A stretch of 64,000 bases of DNA from contig NZ_JANQIM010000033.1 in assembly GCF_028282165.1 (NCBI RefSeq), positions 62,001 to 126,000 of the forward strand, read 5' to 3'. Below the pieces are notes generated by a model that worked only from the letters and a program-made list of their open reading frames with translations, made no database searches and was not told the DNA's origin. Position 1 is the first letter of the stretch; each line of letters begins with the position of its first letter. Position numbers and translations under genes: made by a program. This DNA comes from Winogradskyella sp. (GTDB lineage: Bacteria > Bacteroidota > Bacteroidia > Flavobacteriales > Flavobacteriaceae). Of this stretch, positions 35,734 to 45,359 are shown piece after piece.

Positions 35734-36771
35734 TTAAGGCGCTGGATTTGGAATCTCAGCATGGACAGCGTTTATAGCCGCCATCACTTCTTTACTCAAC
35801 GTAATGTTGATGCTATCAATGTTTTCCTCAAGCTGTTTTAAATTGGTAGCACCAATAATATTACTGGTTAAAAATGGTCTTTCATTTACAAAGGCTAATG
35901 CCATTTGGGCTAAAGTCATGCCATGGTCTTCGGCAATCTTTAAATAACGTTTGGCGGCCTCAGTAGCTTGCTCACCACTGTAACGCGCAAATCTTGGAAA
36001 CAGTTTTAGACGTGCATTGTCGGCAGCAGTGCCTTTAATATATTTCCCCGATAGCACTCCAAAAGCCATTGGAGAATAAGCCAATAAGCCTATGTTTTCC
36101 CTGTGGGCAATTTCTGCCAATGCCCCTTCAAATGGTCTACACAACAGAGAATATGCGTTTTGTATGGTAATCATTCGAGGTAAATTATTGTGTTTGGCTT
36201 CTTCTAAATAGCGCATGGTGCCCCAAGCCCCTTCATTAGAAATACCGATATGCCTTATTTTGCCAGATTTAATGATCTCATCAAGGTTATGAAGAATTTC
36301 ATTAAAGTTATCTTCCCACGGATCGTTAGGGTTATGGACATAATCTCTTATTCCAAACATTTGTGTTTGTCGCTCAGGCCAATGGAGTTGGTAGAGATCT
36401 ATATAATTGGTCTTTAAGCGTTTTAAGCTGTTATCTACAGCTTCGTTAAGAGCTGCTTTACTAAAGCCAGTGGTTCTAATATGAGCTGTGTAATCACCCG
36501 GGCCGGCAATTTTAGTCGCTAGTACTACTTTATCTCTGTTTCCGATTTTTGCAAACCAATTTCCTATAATACGTTCAGTGTCTGCATACGTGGCTGCCGT
36601 GGCAGGAACTGGGTATAATTCGGCAACGTCAAAAAAGTTGATGCCTTTATCTAAAGCCATATCCATTTGGGCAAAACCTTCTTCTTGTGTATTTTGGTTG
36701 CCCCAAGTCATGGTGCCAAGGCATATCTTACTTACTTTTATGTCTGTGTTGGGTAGTGTGGTATATTTCAT
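35734..36771 (-). CDS. Aldo/keto reductase (Tas-like)
   Basis: A 345-residue NADPH-dependent oxidoreductase of the TIM-barrel AKR superfamily. The catalytic tetrad is visible as Asp in INFFDVAELYP (with its Tyr), Lys in VLATKIAG and His in YQLHWPER. The Tas-like subfamily is suggested by the MTWGNQNT and GIRDYVHNPNDP parts. Substrate unknown. The gene starts two bases after the LprI-like gene stop, making an OmpA-LprI-AKR operon. Confidence 0.9.
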   Translation of the reverse strand: MKYTTLPNTDIKVSKICLGTMTWGNQNTQEEGFAQMDMALDKGINFFDVAELYPVPATAATYADTERIIGNWFAKIGNRDKVVLATKIAGPGDYTAHIRTTGFSKAALNEAVDNSLKRLKTNYIDLYQLHWPERQTQMFGIRDYVHNPNDPWEDNFNEILHNLDEIIKSGKIRHIGISNEGAWGTMRYLEEAKHNNLPRMITIQNAYSLLCRPFEGALAEIAHRENIGLLAYSPMAFGVLSGKYIKGTAADNARLKLFPRFARYSGEQATEAAKRYLKIAEDHGMTLAQMALAFVNERPFLTSNIIGATNLKQLEENIDSINITLSKEVMAAINAVHAEIPNPAP

Positions 36772-36773
36772 AA

Positions 36774-37217
36774 TTAATAAAGTTCTTGCATGTATTCGAT
36801 TTCGTTTATTCTTAGTCTTGTAAAGAAAATCATGGATTGCATAAAAACAATGCCACTTGTATGCCCTCTATAACCATCTGATTTAAATTGACTTACACTT
36901 TTTCTTTTGGTTTCCCAATGCAACTGTTGCTGCTCGAAAACACTCATAAGGCTATCTTTTGCATTGATAAACTCGTTTTCTTTTATACCCTTTACAAAAG
37001 AATTGAAATTTTGAAGCATTATAGAGTCGATTTCTCTAAGTTCTATATTTAAACAAACACGAAGTTCTAAGTTCGTCCCAGAAATACTATCACAATTTAT
37101 TCTATCAGCATATTCTAGATATGGCATATCTTTTATAAAACCAACATCTTTAGTGTTTTGAGAATAGATGTTAATCAAGGCTGAAAGAGCAAATATGTAG
37201 AATAGCCTATATCTCAT
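36774..37217 (-). CDS. LprI-like (DUF1311) secreted protein
   Basis: A 147-residue protein with a signal peptide (about residues 1-20, ending IYSQ) and a helical domain like the DUF1311/lysozyme-inhibitor LprI family: paired cysteines (NCDSI...RVCLNIELREIDSIML) and a downstream FEQQQLHWETKRKS motif. Family members in mycobacteria inhibit lysozyme, but many DUF1311 proteins have no tested role. The start overlaps the end of the OmpA-like gene by 11 bases, suggesting translational coupling. Confidence 0.7.
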   Translation of the reverse strand: MRYRLFYIFALSALINIYSQNTKDVGFIKDMPYLEYADRINCDSISGTNLELRVCLNIELREIDSIMLQNFNSFVKGIKENEFINAKDSLMSVFEQQQLHWETKRKSVSQFKSDGYRGHTSGIVFMQSMIFFTRLRINEIEYMQELY

Positions 37218-38166
37218 TCAATAACTTAGAAATCTCATCTAACTTCGGTGTGAGAATCACTTCGATGCGTCTGTTTTTGGCCTTGCCTTCAGCGGTATCA
37301 TTTGAGGCTACCGGAGCATATTCACCGCGCCCAGCAGCAGTTAAATTTTCAGGATTAATAGATGCATTTTCCCGTAAGATATTGACAATGGCCGTAGCAC
37401 GTTTGGTTGATAAATCCCAATTACCGCTTAACTGTGCACTACCTTTATAGGGAACGTTATCGGTATGACCTTCAATTAAAATAGCAATATCAGGATTTTC
37501 GGCCAAAACATTACCCAATTGTTGAACGGCCTTGCGACCTTCTGTACCTACAGACCAGCTTCCGGATTTAAATAATAACTTGTTCTCCATAGAGACGTAT
37601 ACTTTACCATCGCGTTGCTCCACGGTAAGCCCTTTACCTTCAAAATTAGTTAAGGCTTTAGAGATAGCATCCTTTAAAGCACGCATATTAGCATCTTTTG
37701 CTGCTATGACACTTTCGAGTTCTGCAACGCGCTTAGAACGATTTTCCAGTTCTTTTTTAAGGTTTTCCAAACGTGCATTTTCGGCAGCTAGGGCTTGTTC
37801 CTTAGCTTCGAGCTGTGCTAAAAGCTCTCTGTTCTTTTTTGAATTTTTTGCAATTTCTGCCGAACTGTTTTTTTCTAAGGCATCGTAAGAGGCCTTTAGG
37901 TTTTCGAGATTGGTTTTGGTAGCTGCATAGTCTGAACGTAATTGATCTCTTTCTTTTACTGCTTCGTCATAAGCAGCTTTTAAACTGTTGAGATCATTAG
38001 TCAACTTGGTTTTATCGGCAGAAAGAGCCTCTAGATCATCCGTTAAACGTCTATTCTCCTTTTTAAGATTAGCATATTTATCTTCAAGATCAGTATAAAT
38101 CTTTTTAGAAACACATGAGGTTAATGTGAAAAGAGTTAGTGCTATTAATGAAATTCTTTTAATCAT
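37207..38166 (-). CDS. OmpA-family lipoprotein with coiled coil
   Basis: A 319-residue envelope protein. Residues 1-18 form a lipoprotein signal (lipobox LTSC), residues 20-165 a long coiled coil rich in Glu, Lys and Asn, and residues 190-310 an OmpA C-terminal domain that binds peptidoglycan (IAILIEGHTDNVPY; LTAAGRGEYAPVASN; KNRRIEVIL). It probably links the outer membrane to the cell wall. It is the first gene of a three-gene minus-strand operon. Confidence 0.93.
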   Translation of the reverse strand: MIKRISLIALTLFTLTSCVSKKIYTDLEDKYANLKKENRRLTDDLEALSADKTKLTNDLNSLKAAYDEAVKERDQLRSDYAATKTNLENLKASYDALEKNSSAEIAKNSKKNRELLAQLEAKEQALAAENARLENLKKELENRSKRVAELESVIAAKDANMRALKDAISKALTNFEGKGLTVEQRDGKVYVSMENKLLFKSGSWSVGTEGRKAVQQLGNVLAENPDIAILIEGHTDNVPYKGSAQLSGNWDLSTKRATAIVNILRENASINPENLTAAGRGEYAPVASNDTAEGKAKNRRIEVILTPKLDEISKLLNEI

Positions 38167-38243
38167 TTTTAAAATTTTTAAGTCATTTTTATACCCCTAA
38201 AGTCTCTTCAAGGAGACAAAATTTAAATATGGGAGCAATAATA

Positions 38244-39005
38244 TCAAATATCGAGTTCTAATAAAATAGGGCAGTGGTCGCTATGCACTGCCTCAGTGAG
38301 TATAACGCTTCGTTTAATTTTTTCTTGCAAGGGTTCGCTAACCATGGCATAATCTAATCTCCAACCTTTATTATTAGCTCTGGCATTGGCACGATAGCTC
38401 CACCACGAAAATTCTTGTTTTTCGGGATGTAAGTACCTAAAACTATCAATAAAACCACTATCGATAAACTTGCCTAGCCATTCGCGCTCTTCCGGTAAAT
38501 AACCCGACACACCTTTCATTTTAGGATTATGGATGTCAATAGGTTCGTGGCAAATATTGTAATCTCCACAGACGACTAAGTTTGGTTTTTCATGTCGAAG
38601 ATTATTCAAGTACTCATGAATGAGATCCATGTATTCAAACTTATGGGCCAATCTTGCATCGTTAGTCCCAGAAGGTAAATACATACTCATAATAGAAACT
38701 CCTTTATAATCTATCCTTAGGTTTCTGCCTTCAAAATCCATGGATTCGATGCCAGTACCATATTCAACATGATCGGGTTCATTTTTACATAAAACCGCAA
38801 CGCCGCTGTAGCCTTTTTTTTGTGCGCTAAACCAGTAACTATAATCATAACCGGCATCTATAAATATATCTAAGTCTAGTTGTTCTTTTAAGGCCTTAAT
38901 TTCTTGTAGACAAATAACATCTGGGTTAGAGGCTTTTAACCAGTCTATAAAGCCTTTATTTATGGCGGCTCTAATACCATTAACGTTATAGGATGCAATT
39001 TTCAT
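38244..39005 (-). CDS. xth: Exodeoxyribonuclease III (AP endonuclease)
   Basis: A base-excision-repair enzyme that cleaves the backbone at abasic sites. The 253-residue protein has the family motifs MKIASYNVNGIRAA, CLQEIKA (metal-binding Glu), VVCGDYNICHE and SDHCPILLEL (catalytic Asp-His) at the C-terminus. Length is normal. It is separated from the OmpA operon by about 77 bases. Confidence 0.95.
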   Translation of the reverse strand: MKIASYNVNGIRAAINKGFIDWLKASNPDVICLQEIKALKEQLDLDIFIDAGYDYSYWFSAQKKGYSGVAVLCKNEPDHVEYGTGIESMDFEGRNLRIDYKGVSIMSMYLPSGTNDARLAHKFEYMDLIHEYLNNLRHEKPNLVVCGDYNICHEPIDIHNPKMKGVSGYLPEEREWLGKFIDSGFIDSFRYLHPEKQEFSWWSYRANARANNKGWRLDYAMVSEPLQEKIKRSVILTEAVHSDHCPILLELDI

Positions 39006-39229
39006 AGATTAAATAGGTTGAATTATTTTTACCAAATGCCCATTAAGGGTCTAAATTAAATAATAACCTACTTTTACACCATTAATTTGAGCCTATTTTA
39101 ACAATAAAATATTTCAAGTTTTAAGTAGTTATTATTCTACATGAAACATCAATTACTAATTTTAAATCTATTCTTAGACAGTATTAAAGATGTTCCATCT
39201 GACCGATTTAAAAAAATAAGAATCTGCAG

Positions 39230-42200
39230 ATGAAAAAAGCGCTATTTCTATTCTTATTATGTTTTTCTTTTTTGGGCTTTGCCCAAGAGACAACCAGTAA
39301 TTATAAGACAGGGCGTTTTGCCGTTAAGGATTCAATTCAAATCGATTCGGTGAGTATCAACGCTTCAAAGTTTGTCGTAAGAACTAAGGATGGCGTAGTA
39401 GTGGATTCTACGCGGTATACCATAGACTATGCAAAAGCTGTTCTAAAGTTTAAACAACCTATAGAATTAGACTCTGTGCAGATAGAATATTTACGTTACC
39501 CAAAGTTTTTAACTAAGGTGTATAAGCAATTAGATGAAGAGGTTATAGTTAACCGATCATCTGGTACACCAACCTTATATAAACTCGAAAACACCAATAG
39601 GCGAAATCCTTTTACACCTTTTGAGGGTTTAACCACATCGGGAAGTATCTCTAGAGGGGTTACTATTGGCAACAATCAAAACTCGGTTCTAAATAGTGAA
39701 TTGGATTTACAGATTTCCGGGAAGTTAAGTGACAAGGTTTCGTTGAGAGCCTCGATACAAGACGCCAATATTCCACTCCAAGAGAGCGGGTATTCCCAGC
39801 GCTTAGACGAATTTGATCAGGTATTTATAGAGTTGTTTAGCGATAACTGGAATATTAGAGCAGGTGATATCGATTTGGTAAATGCCGACAGTTATTTTGC
39901 TAATTTTTCAAAGCGTGTTCAGGGCTTATTGGTTAGTGCTAATTTGAGTGAAAAAACATCTGTATTTGCTTCTGGTGCTCTGGTAAGAGGACAATTTACC
40001 ACCACACAATTCACAGCCCAAGAAGGTAACCAAGGGCCTTATAAATTGAGAGGGCCCAATAATGAATTGTTTGTGCTTATTGTTTCGGGCAGCGAAACGG
40101 TTTATGTCAACGGTGTACCATTAGAACGTGGAGAGAATCGGGATTATATTATCGATTATAATGCTGGTGAAATTATTTTCAACTCTACATATCCTATTAC
40201 TTCCGAAATGCGTATTACCGTAGATTATCAGTTTAGCGAGCGTAACTATTCGCGTTTTACAGTGTTTGGAGGAGGCTCATTTAAGACTGAAAAACTGAGC
40301 TTAAATGTTTCGGTGTTTTCTGAGAGTGATGCTAAAAACCAACCTTTACAGCAAAATTTGTCATCAGAACAGACACAGGTATTAGCTGATGCAGGTGATG
40401 ATACTAGTCTAATGGTGGCATCTTCTGCAACAGAAGAGTCATTTTCTGAAAATAGGATTCTTTACCGACAAGAAATCATTGATGGAGAGGAAGTTTTTGT
40501 GTTTTCCCAAGATCCGGATGACCAATTGTTTAGTGTTAGCTTTACCTTAGTTGGTGCCAACCAAGGTAATTATGTATTAATTAATGACGATGCCGTTAGT
40601 AATATTTTTGAGTATGTTCCGCCTATTAGTGGAGTCCCTCAAGGTAATTATGAACCCATTACGCAATTAGTTGCGCCCGAGCGTTTGCAAATAGCAGTTT
40701 TGAATGGACGTTACCAACCCAATGAAAAAACAGATGTGCTTTTTGAATTAGCAGGAAGTAAAAACGACCTTAATCTATTTTCGGATATCGATGATGATGA
40801 TAATGATGGTTTTGCAGGAAAACTAAGAGTAAATCAAAAGCTCATAAAAACGGATAGCCTCTGGAATTTGTCCGCTTTGATAGATGCGGATTTTATTCAA
40901 GAGAATTTTAGAACCATTCAACGTTTATACCGTGCTGAATTTCTGCGCGATTGGAATTTGGAAGACAATAGGGACGATCAGGGAAACAATATTATAGGTA
41001 ACCAATTGTTATTAACTTCAGGATTACAGATATCTCACGCTAAAAAAGGAACAGCCAATTATAGTTTTGAATATCTGGATTATGCGAGCAATTTTAATGG
41101 AAGTCGGCATAATGCTTCGGCAAATTTACGGTTGGGGAATTTTAGTATTTTTTCAAATACCAGTTTTTTAAATAGCGAAAGCACTATAAATCGTTCAACA
41201 TTCTTAAGATCGTTCAACCGCGGAGTATATGTTAAAAAGAACAAATGGATAGGTGCAAAGTTCGCCATTGAAGATAATGAACAAACTGTGATTGCAACGG
41301 ATTCACTCACGCCATTAAGTCAAAAATTTACAGCTTACGAAGCTTTTGTTGGTATTGGTGATAGTACAAAGGTTTTTGCAGAAGTAGGATATATTAGGCG
41401 ATTTAATGATAGTTTACGAAATAATTTGGTTGAACGTGTAAATGCATCTAACACTTATTATTTAAAGTCACGCTTAATTCAGAATAAAAACACTAACCTT
41501 CAGTTGTTTGTAAATTTTAGGGATTTAAAAGCAGAGGATGACACTTCGGAAGATGAGCAGAGTTTGAATAGTAGGTTGAATTATAACCAAAAATTATTTA
41601 ACAATATTGTTTTATTGAATACCAGTTTCGAAACTAATTCGGGGACATTGCCACAACAAGACTTTACTTATGTTGAGGTAGAAGCTGGGCAAGGAACTTA
41701 TACCTGGATAGATTACAACGAGAATGGTATACAGGAACTCAACGAATTTGAAATCGCTCAATTTGCGGATCAAGGTAATTATATTAGGGTGCTATTGCCT
41801 AATCAAATTTTTGTTCGTACGCACCAAAATCGACTAAGCCAAACAGTGACTATTAATCCGATTCAATGGAGTAAGTCGAAAAATAAAACCAAAAAGTTTT
41901 TCTCGCACTTTTACAACCAGGCATCATATTTAATTGATAGAAAAGTAAGACGAGAAGGTAATAACTTTAATCTTAACCCTTTTAATGTGGATGAAGAAAA
42001 TGAACTGGCTCTAAACAACAGTGTACGTAATGTTTTATTCTACAACAGGGGGAAGCAGCGTTACACTACCTCTTATACCTTTTTAACCAATACAAGTCGT
42101 AGTTTGTTGTCTATAGGTTTTCAGGAAAACAAGTTAACGAACCATCAGTTGAATTTTAACCATAAGTTTGCAAAGAATTGGCTTATAAATGCTTTAGCCA

Positions 42201-42655
42201 GTTTTGGAACCGATGAAAGTTTAAGTGAAAACTTTGCCAGTAGAAATTTTAATATCGAAGAAGAACGCTTTCAGCCAAAATTGTCTTATGTTTTTAACGA
42301 AAATGCACAATTCGATGTCTTCTATCAATTCACCTCTAAAAATAATACTATTGGAAGCTTAGAGTCTTTGGCACAAAACAATTATGGATTATCATTTACT
42401 TATAACAAGGCTGCTAAAATTGCGTTAACTGGCGAGTTCAATTTTTTTGAGAATAAGTTTGAAGGCGATCCTAATACGCCAGTAGCCTATCAGATGTTAG
42501 AAGGCTTACAGCCGGGTCAAAACTTTACTTGGAGTTTGTTGGCACAGAAAAAAATAACGAAATTCCTAGACCTCAATCTCAATTATTTTGGCAGAAAAAC
42601 TGAGACTTCTCAGGTGATTCATACAGGTACGATTCAACTTAAAGCGTATTTCTAA
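39230..42655 (+). CDS. Large predicted outer-membrane beta-barrel protein, unknown role
   Basis: A 1141-residue protein with a signal peptide (ending GFAQ), a strand-rich N-terminal region and a very long barrel-like region rich in alternating Asn, Phe, Tyr and Ser strands, ending IQLKAYF with the C-terminal aromatic typical of outer-membrane barrels. The LTTSGSISRGVTIGNNQN and RAGDIDLVNADSYFANFSK parts resemble recurring motifs in large Bacteroidota cell-surface proteins, including SprA, but it is half the size of SprA and I would not give it that name. No TonB plug or carboxypeptidase-regulatory domain is visible. Its stop is one base from the end of the convergent symporter gene. Confidence 0.65.
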   Translation: MKKALFLFLLCFSFLGFAQETTSNYKTGRFAVKDSIQIDSVSINASKFVVRTKDGVVVDSTRYTIDYAKAVLKFKQPIELDSVQIEYLRYPKFLTKVYKQLDEEVIVNRSSGTPTLYKLENTNRRNPFTPFEGLTTSGSISRGVTIGNNQNSVLNSELDLQISGKLSDKVSLRASIQDANIPLQESGYSQRLDEFDQVFIELFSDNWNIRAGDIDLVNADSYFANFSKRVQGLLVSANLSEKTSVFASGALVRGQFTTTQFTAQEGNQGPYKLRGPNNELFVLIVSGSETVYVNGVPLERGENRDYIIDYNAGEIIFNSTYPITSEMRITVDYQFSERNYSRFTVFGGGSFKTEKLSLNVSVFSESDAKNQPLQQNLSSEQTQVLADAGDDTSLMVASSATEESFSENRILYRQEIIDGEEVFVFSQDPDDQLFSVSFTLVGANQGNYVLINDDAVSNIFEYVPPISGVPQGNYEPITQLVAPERLQIAVLNGRYQPNEKTDVLFELAGSKNDLNLFSDIDDDDNDGFAGKLRVNQKLIKTDSLWNLSALIDADFIQENFRTIQRLYRAEFLRDWNLEDNRDDQGNNIIGNQLLLTSGLQISHAKKGTANYSFEYLDYASNFNGSRHNASANLRLGNFSIFSNTSFLNSESTINRSTFLRSFNRGVYVKKNKWIGAKFAIEDNEQTVIATDSLTPLSQKFTAYEAFVGIGDSTKVFAEVGYIRRFNDSLRNNLVERVNASNTYYLKSRLIQNKNTNLQLFVNFRDLKAEDDTSEDEQSLNSRLNYNQKLFNNIVLLNTSFETNSGTLPQQDFTYVEVEAGQGTYTWIDYNENGIQELNEFEIAQFADQGNYIRVLLPNQIFVRTHQNRLSQTVTINPIQWSKSKNKTKKFFSHFYNQASYLIDRKVRREGNNFNLNPFNVDEENELALNNSVRNVLFYNRGKQRYTTSYTFLTNTSRSLLSIGFQENKLTNHQLNFNHKFAKNWLINALASFGTDESLSENFASRNFNIEEERFQPKLSYVFNENAQFDVFYQFTSKNNTIGSLESLAQNNYGLSFTYNKAAKIALTGEFNFFENKFEGDPNTPVAYQMLEGLQPGQNFTWSLLAQKKITKFLDLNLNYFGRKTETSQVIHTGTIQLKAYF

Positions 42656-42656
42656 T

Positions 42657-44330
42657 TTATTCGGGTGTGGATTCGTTCGGAAATTGTTTTTTAAATTTAT
42701 CCCAGTAATCGGCTACGGTAGCTTTCATATCTTTCCGAAGCATGAGAATACCAAATAAATTGGGGAGTGTCATTAAGGCAATGGTAATGCCAGATAAGGT
42801 CCAAATGATTGTTGTATCCGCAAATGAGGCAATAAAAAAGCCAATCACGTAAACAATGCGATAATATTTTACTGATTTAGTACCCAATAGAAAGGTCATG
42901 GCCCTTCCGCCATAGTAGGACCAACTAATGGCCGTACTAAATGCAAATAGCAATAGACCGATAGAAACTATGTATTGTCCATATTGTCCAAAATAGCTGC
43001 GCGTAAAAGCTTCTGCCGTAAGAGGTGCACTGTGAACCAATGAGGCACCCTCAAAGGTGATACTTAAATCCTGTGGTTTGCCTTCAATTATGGTAATAGA
43101 TCCTGTTATTGGAGAATTATCGCGTTTTACCAGAACGTCTTCTGCTAAAGAACGTGCATTGATAATGGAAACTTGATCTTGTATTTTACCTTCTACAATA
43201 TTAAGATCACCATTATACAAGGGTAAGGGGTCTTCTTCACTGATATGGCGCGCCAGTAAGGCTTTGCCTTCATCAGTTTTATCGGTATACGTTTCGGCAA
43301 GAATCTGCATATCCACATAATCAAACTGGTTGGTGAGTTTTTCTGTCCATACACCAGAGGATAATAACACTAATGCCGTAAGAGTACAAATAAATATGGT
43401 ATCAATAAAGGGTTCTAATATGGCGACTAGACCTTCAGAAACAGGTTGATTGGCTTTGGCTGCAGCATGTGCTATGGGTGCACTACCTTGCCCAGCTTCA
43501 TTAGAAAAAAGACCTCTGCCTACACCCTTGTTGAAAGCAAAAGCGATGGATGCGCCTAAAAAACCACCTGTAGCAGCGGAGCCTGTAAATAGGTCGGTAA
43601 AGATGGAAACAAACGACGGAATAATATTTTCATAGTTATAAAAAATAACAGCCAAAGCACCAACGAGATAAATAAAAGCCATTGCTGGCACAAGTCGAGA
43701 TGTAACGGCCGCGATGCGCTTAATACCTCCTATGATTACCAAGCCAAGAAGAACAGCCAAAATACCACCGACCAACATCTCGTTGAGGCCAAAAGTCGCA
43801 TTTAAAGAGGAGGCTATACTATTAACTTGTGGTAAAGAGCCTGTACCGAATGAGGAAAGCACTGTAGCTACTGCAAAAATAACGGCCAACCACTTCATGT
43901 TGAGTTTGTTTCTCATGTAGTACATAGGACCACCAGCCATAGAACCATCTTCTGCCTTTTCTCTGTATTTATGAGATAGTGTGACTTCCACAAATTTGGT
44001 ACACATACCAACCGCAGCAGTCATCAACATCCAAAAGACCGCAGCAGGGCCACCGACATGAACGGCAAGGGCCACGCCTGCAATATTGCCAGTTCCTACA
44101 GTTCCTGATAAGGCAGTCGTCAAAGCCTGAAAATGGTTGGTATCCCCTTCATTTCCTTCTTTGTCGTATTTGCCACGAACTACCTTAAAGGCAAACCTAA
44201 AGTACCTAACCTGAGGGAATTTGAGATAAATCGTAAAAAAAAGCCCTGTCCCCAACAATACATATGGAAACCAAGCTGCACTACCAATATAACTATCTAA
44301 AAGGGATAAAAAGTCGTTAAGCTCTTGCAT
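42657..44330 (-). CDS. Alanine or glycine:cation symporter (AGCS family) with extra domain
   Basis: A 557-residue inner-membrane amino-acid:Na+ symporter. Family motifs are [19 protein letters not shown] (about 76-94), [25 protein letters not shown] and [13 protein letters not shown]. Typical AGCS proteins have about 450-490 residues; here roughly residues 328-438, just after GVWTEKL, form an extra polar stretch between two membrane helices. The insert is in frame and has ordinary codon use, so it looks natural. Substrate (Ala, Gly or similar) is inferred from the family. Confidence 0.9.
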   Translation of the reverse strand: MQELNDFLSLLDSYIGSAAWFPYVLLGTGLFFTIYLKFPQVRYFRFAFKVVRGKYDKEGNEGDTNHFQALTTALSGTVGTGNIAGVALAVHVGGPAAVFWMLMTAAVGMCTKFVEVTLSHKYREKAEDGSMAGGPMYYMRNKLNMKWLAVIFAVATVLSSFGTGSLPQVNSIASSLNATFGLNEMLVGGILAVLLGLVIIGGIKRIAAVTSRLVPAMAFIYLVGALAVIFYNYENIIPSFVSIFTDLFTGSAATGGFLGASIAFAFNKGVGRGLFSNEAGQGSAPIAHAAAKANQPVSEGLVAILEPFIDTIFICTLTALVLLSSGVWTEKLTNQFDYVDMQILAETYTDKTDEGKALLARHISEEDPLPLYNGDLNIVEGKIQDQVSIINARSLAEDVLVKRDNSPITGSITIIEGKPQDLSITFEGASLVHSAPLTAEAFTRSYFGQYGQYIVSIGLLLFAFSTAISWSYYGGRAMTFLLGTKSVKYYRIVYVIGFFIASFADTTIIWTLSGITIALMTLPNLFGILMLRKDMKATVADYWDKFKKQFPNESTPE

Positions 44331-44350
44331 TTATTTATTTGAAGTTCTAA

Positions 44351-44358
44351 CAAAAATA
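44351..44358 (-). promoter_or_regulatory. Predicted promoter -7 box of the AGCS gene
   Basis: On the minus strand the sequence is TATTTTTG, an exact TAnnTTTG, 20 bases before the symporter ATG. Confidence 0.45.
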
Positions 44359-44701
44359 GGATTTTATGGGATGTAGCTGCAACATTTCAAACAAAATGTA
44401 TTTTCCTACGCAACGAAAAGGTGTTTTTTTATCTCTAAAAACACAATCCATATGTAAAGAGTTAATCATAACGCTATAAAGTCAATCACCCTTTTTGCCT
44501 TCTGACTGTTTTGCGTCTCTAGTTTAAGTGCTCAAAAATCCTCAGATGAAAACATATCAACTTCGGCTTCAGTTATATTATTAAGAAGACACATTTCTCC
44601 CAAGTTAATATAGAGGAACTATTCCTATGAGGGCTTATTTTTAGTTGAAGTGGTATTAAACTCTTCAGAATTTTCCTTATTAATTATAAGTATTGACTTT
44701 A

Positions 44702-44709
44702 TAAATTTG
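44702..44709 (+). promoter_or_regulatory. Predicted promoter -7 box of the lipoprotein gene at 44747
   Basis: TAAATTTG matches TAnnTTTG and ends 37 bases before the ATG. Confidence 0.45.
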
Positions 44710-44746
44710 ATACGATTATTGTTTAAAAAGTAAAATCGAATTCAGA

Positions 44747-45280
44747 ATGAAAACAATTAAAACAGTTTTGTTAGTGTTAACAATTACCGCAGGATTAATT
44801 ATGCAATCTTGCAGTTCTGATGATAATTCCTCTATTGAGACTAATTGCTCTAACATAACAGATCAACCCGTACAGGGTAATTTTATGGGAACAGATTTCA
44901 TTTCCCCACAAGGGTACTATCAAAGGGGAGGCTTTGAAAACGACGAAATATTATATTATTGTGAGATTTACGTACGAGAGCCTATTGGAGGAGATTGTTT
45001 ATTCGCTGTTTTTGACGGGCCAAAAGATGATATTAGATTTCTTTTACCTTCTCTGGAGCCACAAATAGTTGATTTATCAAGTAGTATAGACAACCAAGTT
45101 CTCGCCTTTAACAGAATAGTTAATGGAACCACTGAAATAGAATTCGCTAATTGTGCAACAGTTGAGATTACAAATTATGACTCTGAAGCTGGTGAGTTAC
45201 AAGGAAAAATTTACGCTGAGGGTGAAGAAGGAAGCATTGTAGACGGTAATTTTACATTAGATTTTTGTGGTATTGATTAA
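44747..45280 (+). CDS. Hypothetical lipoprotein
   Basis: A 177-residue secreted lipoprotein (lipobox MQSC, Cys22, followed by SSDDNSS, an acidic/serine linker common in flavobacterial lipoproteins). The mature part has four further cysteines, at about positions 34, 73, 84 and 136, plus a Cys three residues from the end (DFCGID), which suggests disulfides. No family was recognised. It is a single-gene unit with its own promoter box. Confidence 0.65.
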   Translation: MKTIKTVLLVLTITAGLIMQSCSSDDNSSIETNCSNITDQPVQGNFMGTDFISPQGYYQRGGFENDEILYYCEIYVREPIGGDCLFAVFDGPKDDIRFLLPSLEPQIVDLSSSIDNQVLAFNRIVNGTTEIEFANCATVEITNYDSEAGELQGKIYAEGEEGSIVDGNFTLDFCGID

Positions 45281-45290
45281 AATCTTAGAT

Positions 45291-45317
45291 TAAAAAAACC
45301 CAAGTATTTACTTGGGT
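45291..45317 (-). terminator. Terminator of glyS
   Basis: A perfect 9-bp inverted repeat (ACCCAAGTA / TACTTGGGT) with an A tract on its left, so on the minus strand the hairpin is followed by T residues. It ends the glyS transcript and lies just beyond the convergent lipoprotein gene. Confidence 0.75.
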
Positions 45318-45359
45318 CTAGATTTATAAATGTATTTTGAATCGAGTATAAAAGAAGGG

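Larger units (their letters stand above)
44331..44746. other. Intergenic region of 416 bases
   Basis: The region between the divergent symporter and lipoprotein genes holds one promoter box for each (44351-44358 minus, 44702-44709 plus). I see no convincing gene, RNA or repeat in the remaining 340 bases. The longest minus-strand frame near 44532-44590 has about 20 codons and no supporting signal. Confidence 0.6.

Noticed and set aside
37250-37888. Plus-strand frames of 66 and 118 codons within the OmpA-like gene
   Set aside because: Antisense shadows of a clear coding sequence with repetitive coiled-coil codons.
44532-44590. About 20-codon minus-strand frame ending EVDMFSSEDF, considered as a peptide precursor or gene remnant
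   Set aside because: Too short, with no conserved precursor motif, promoter box or processing genes nearby.
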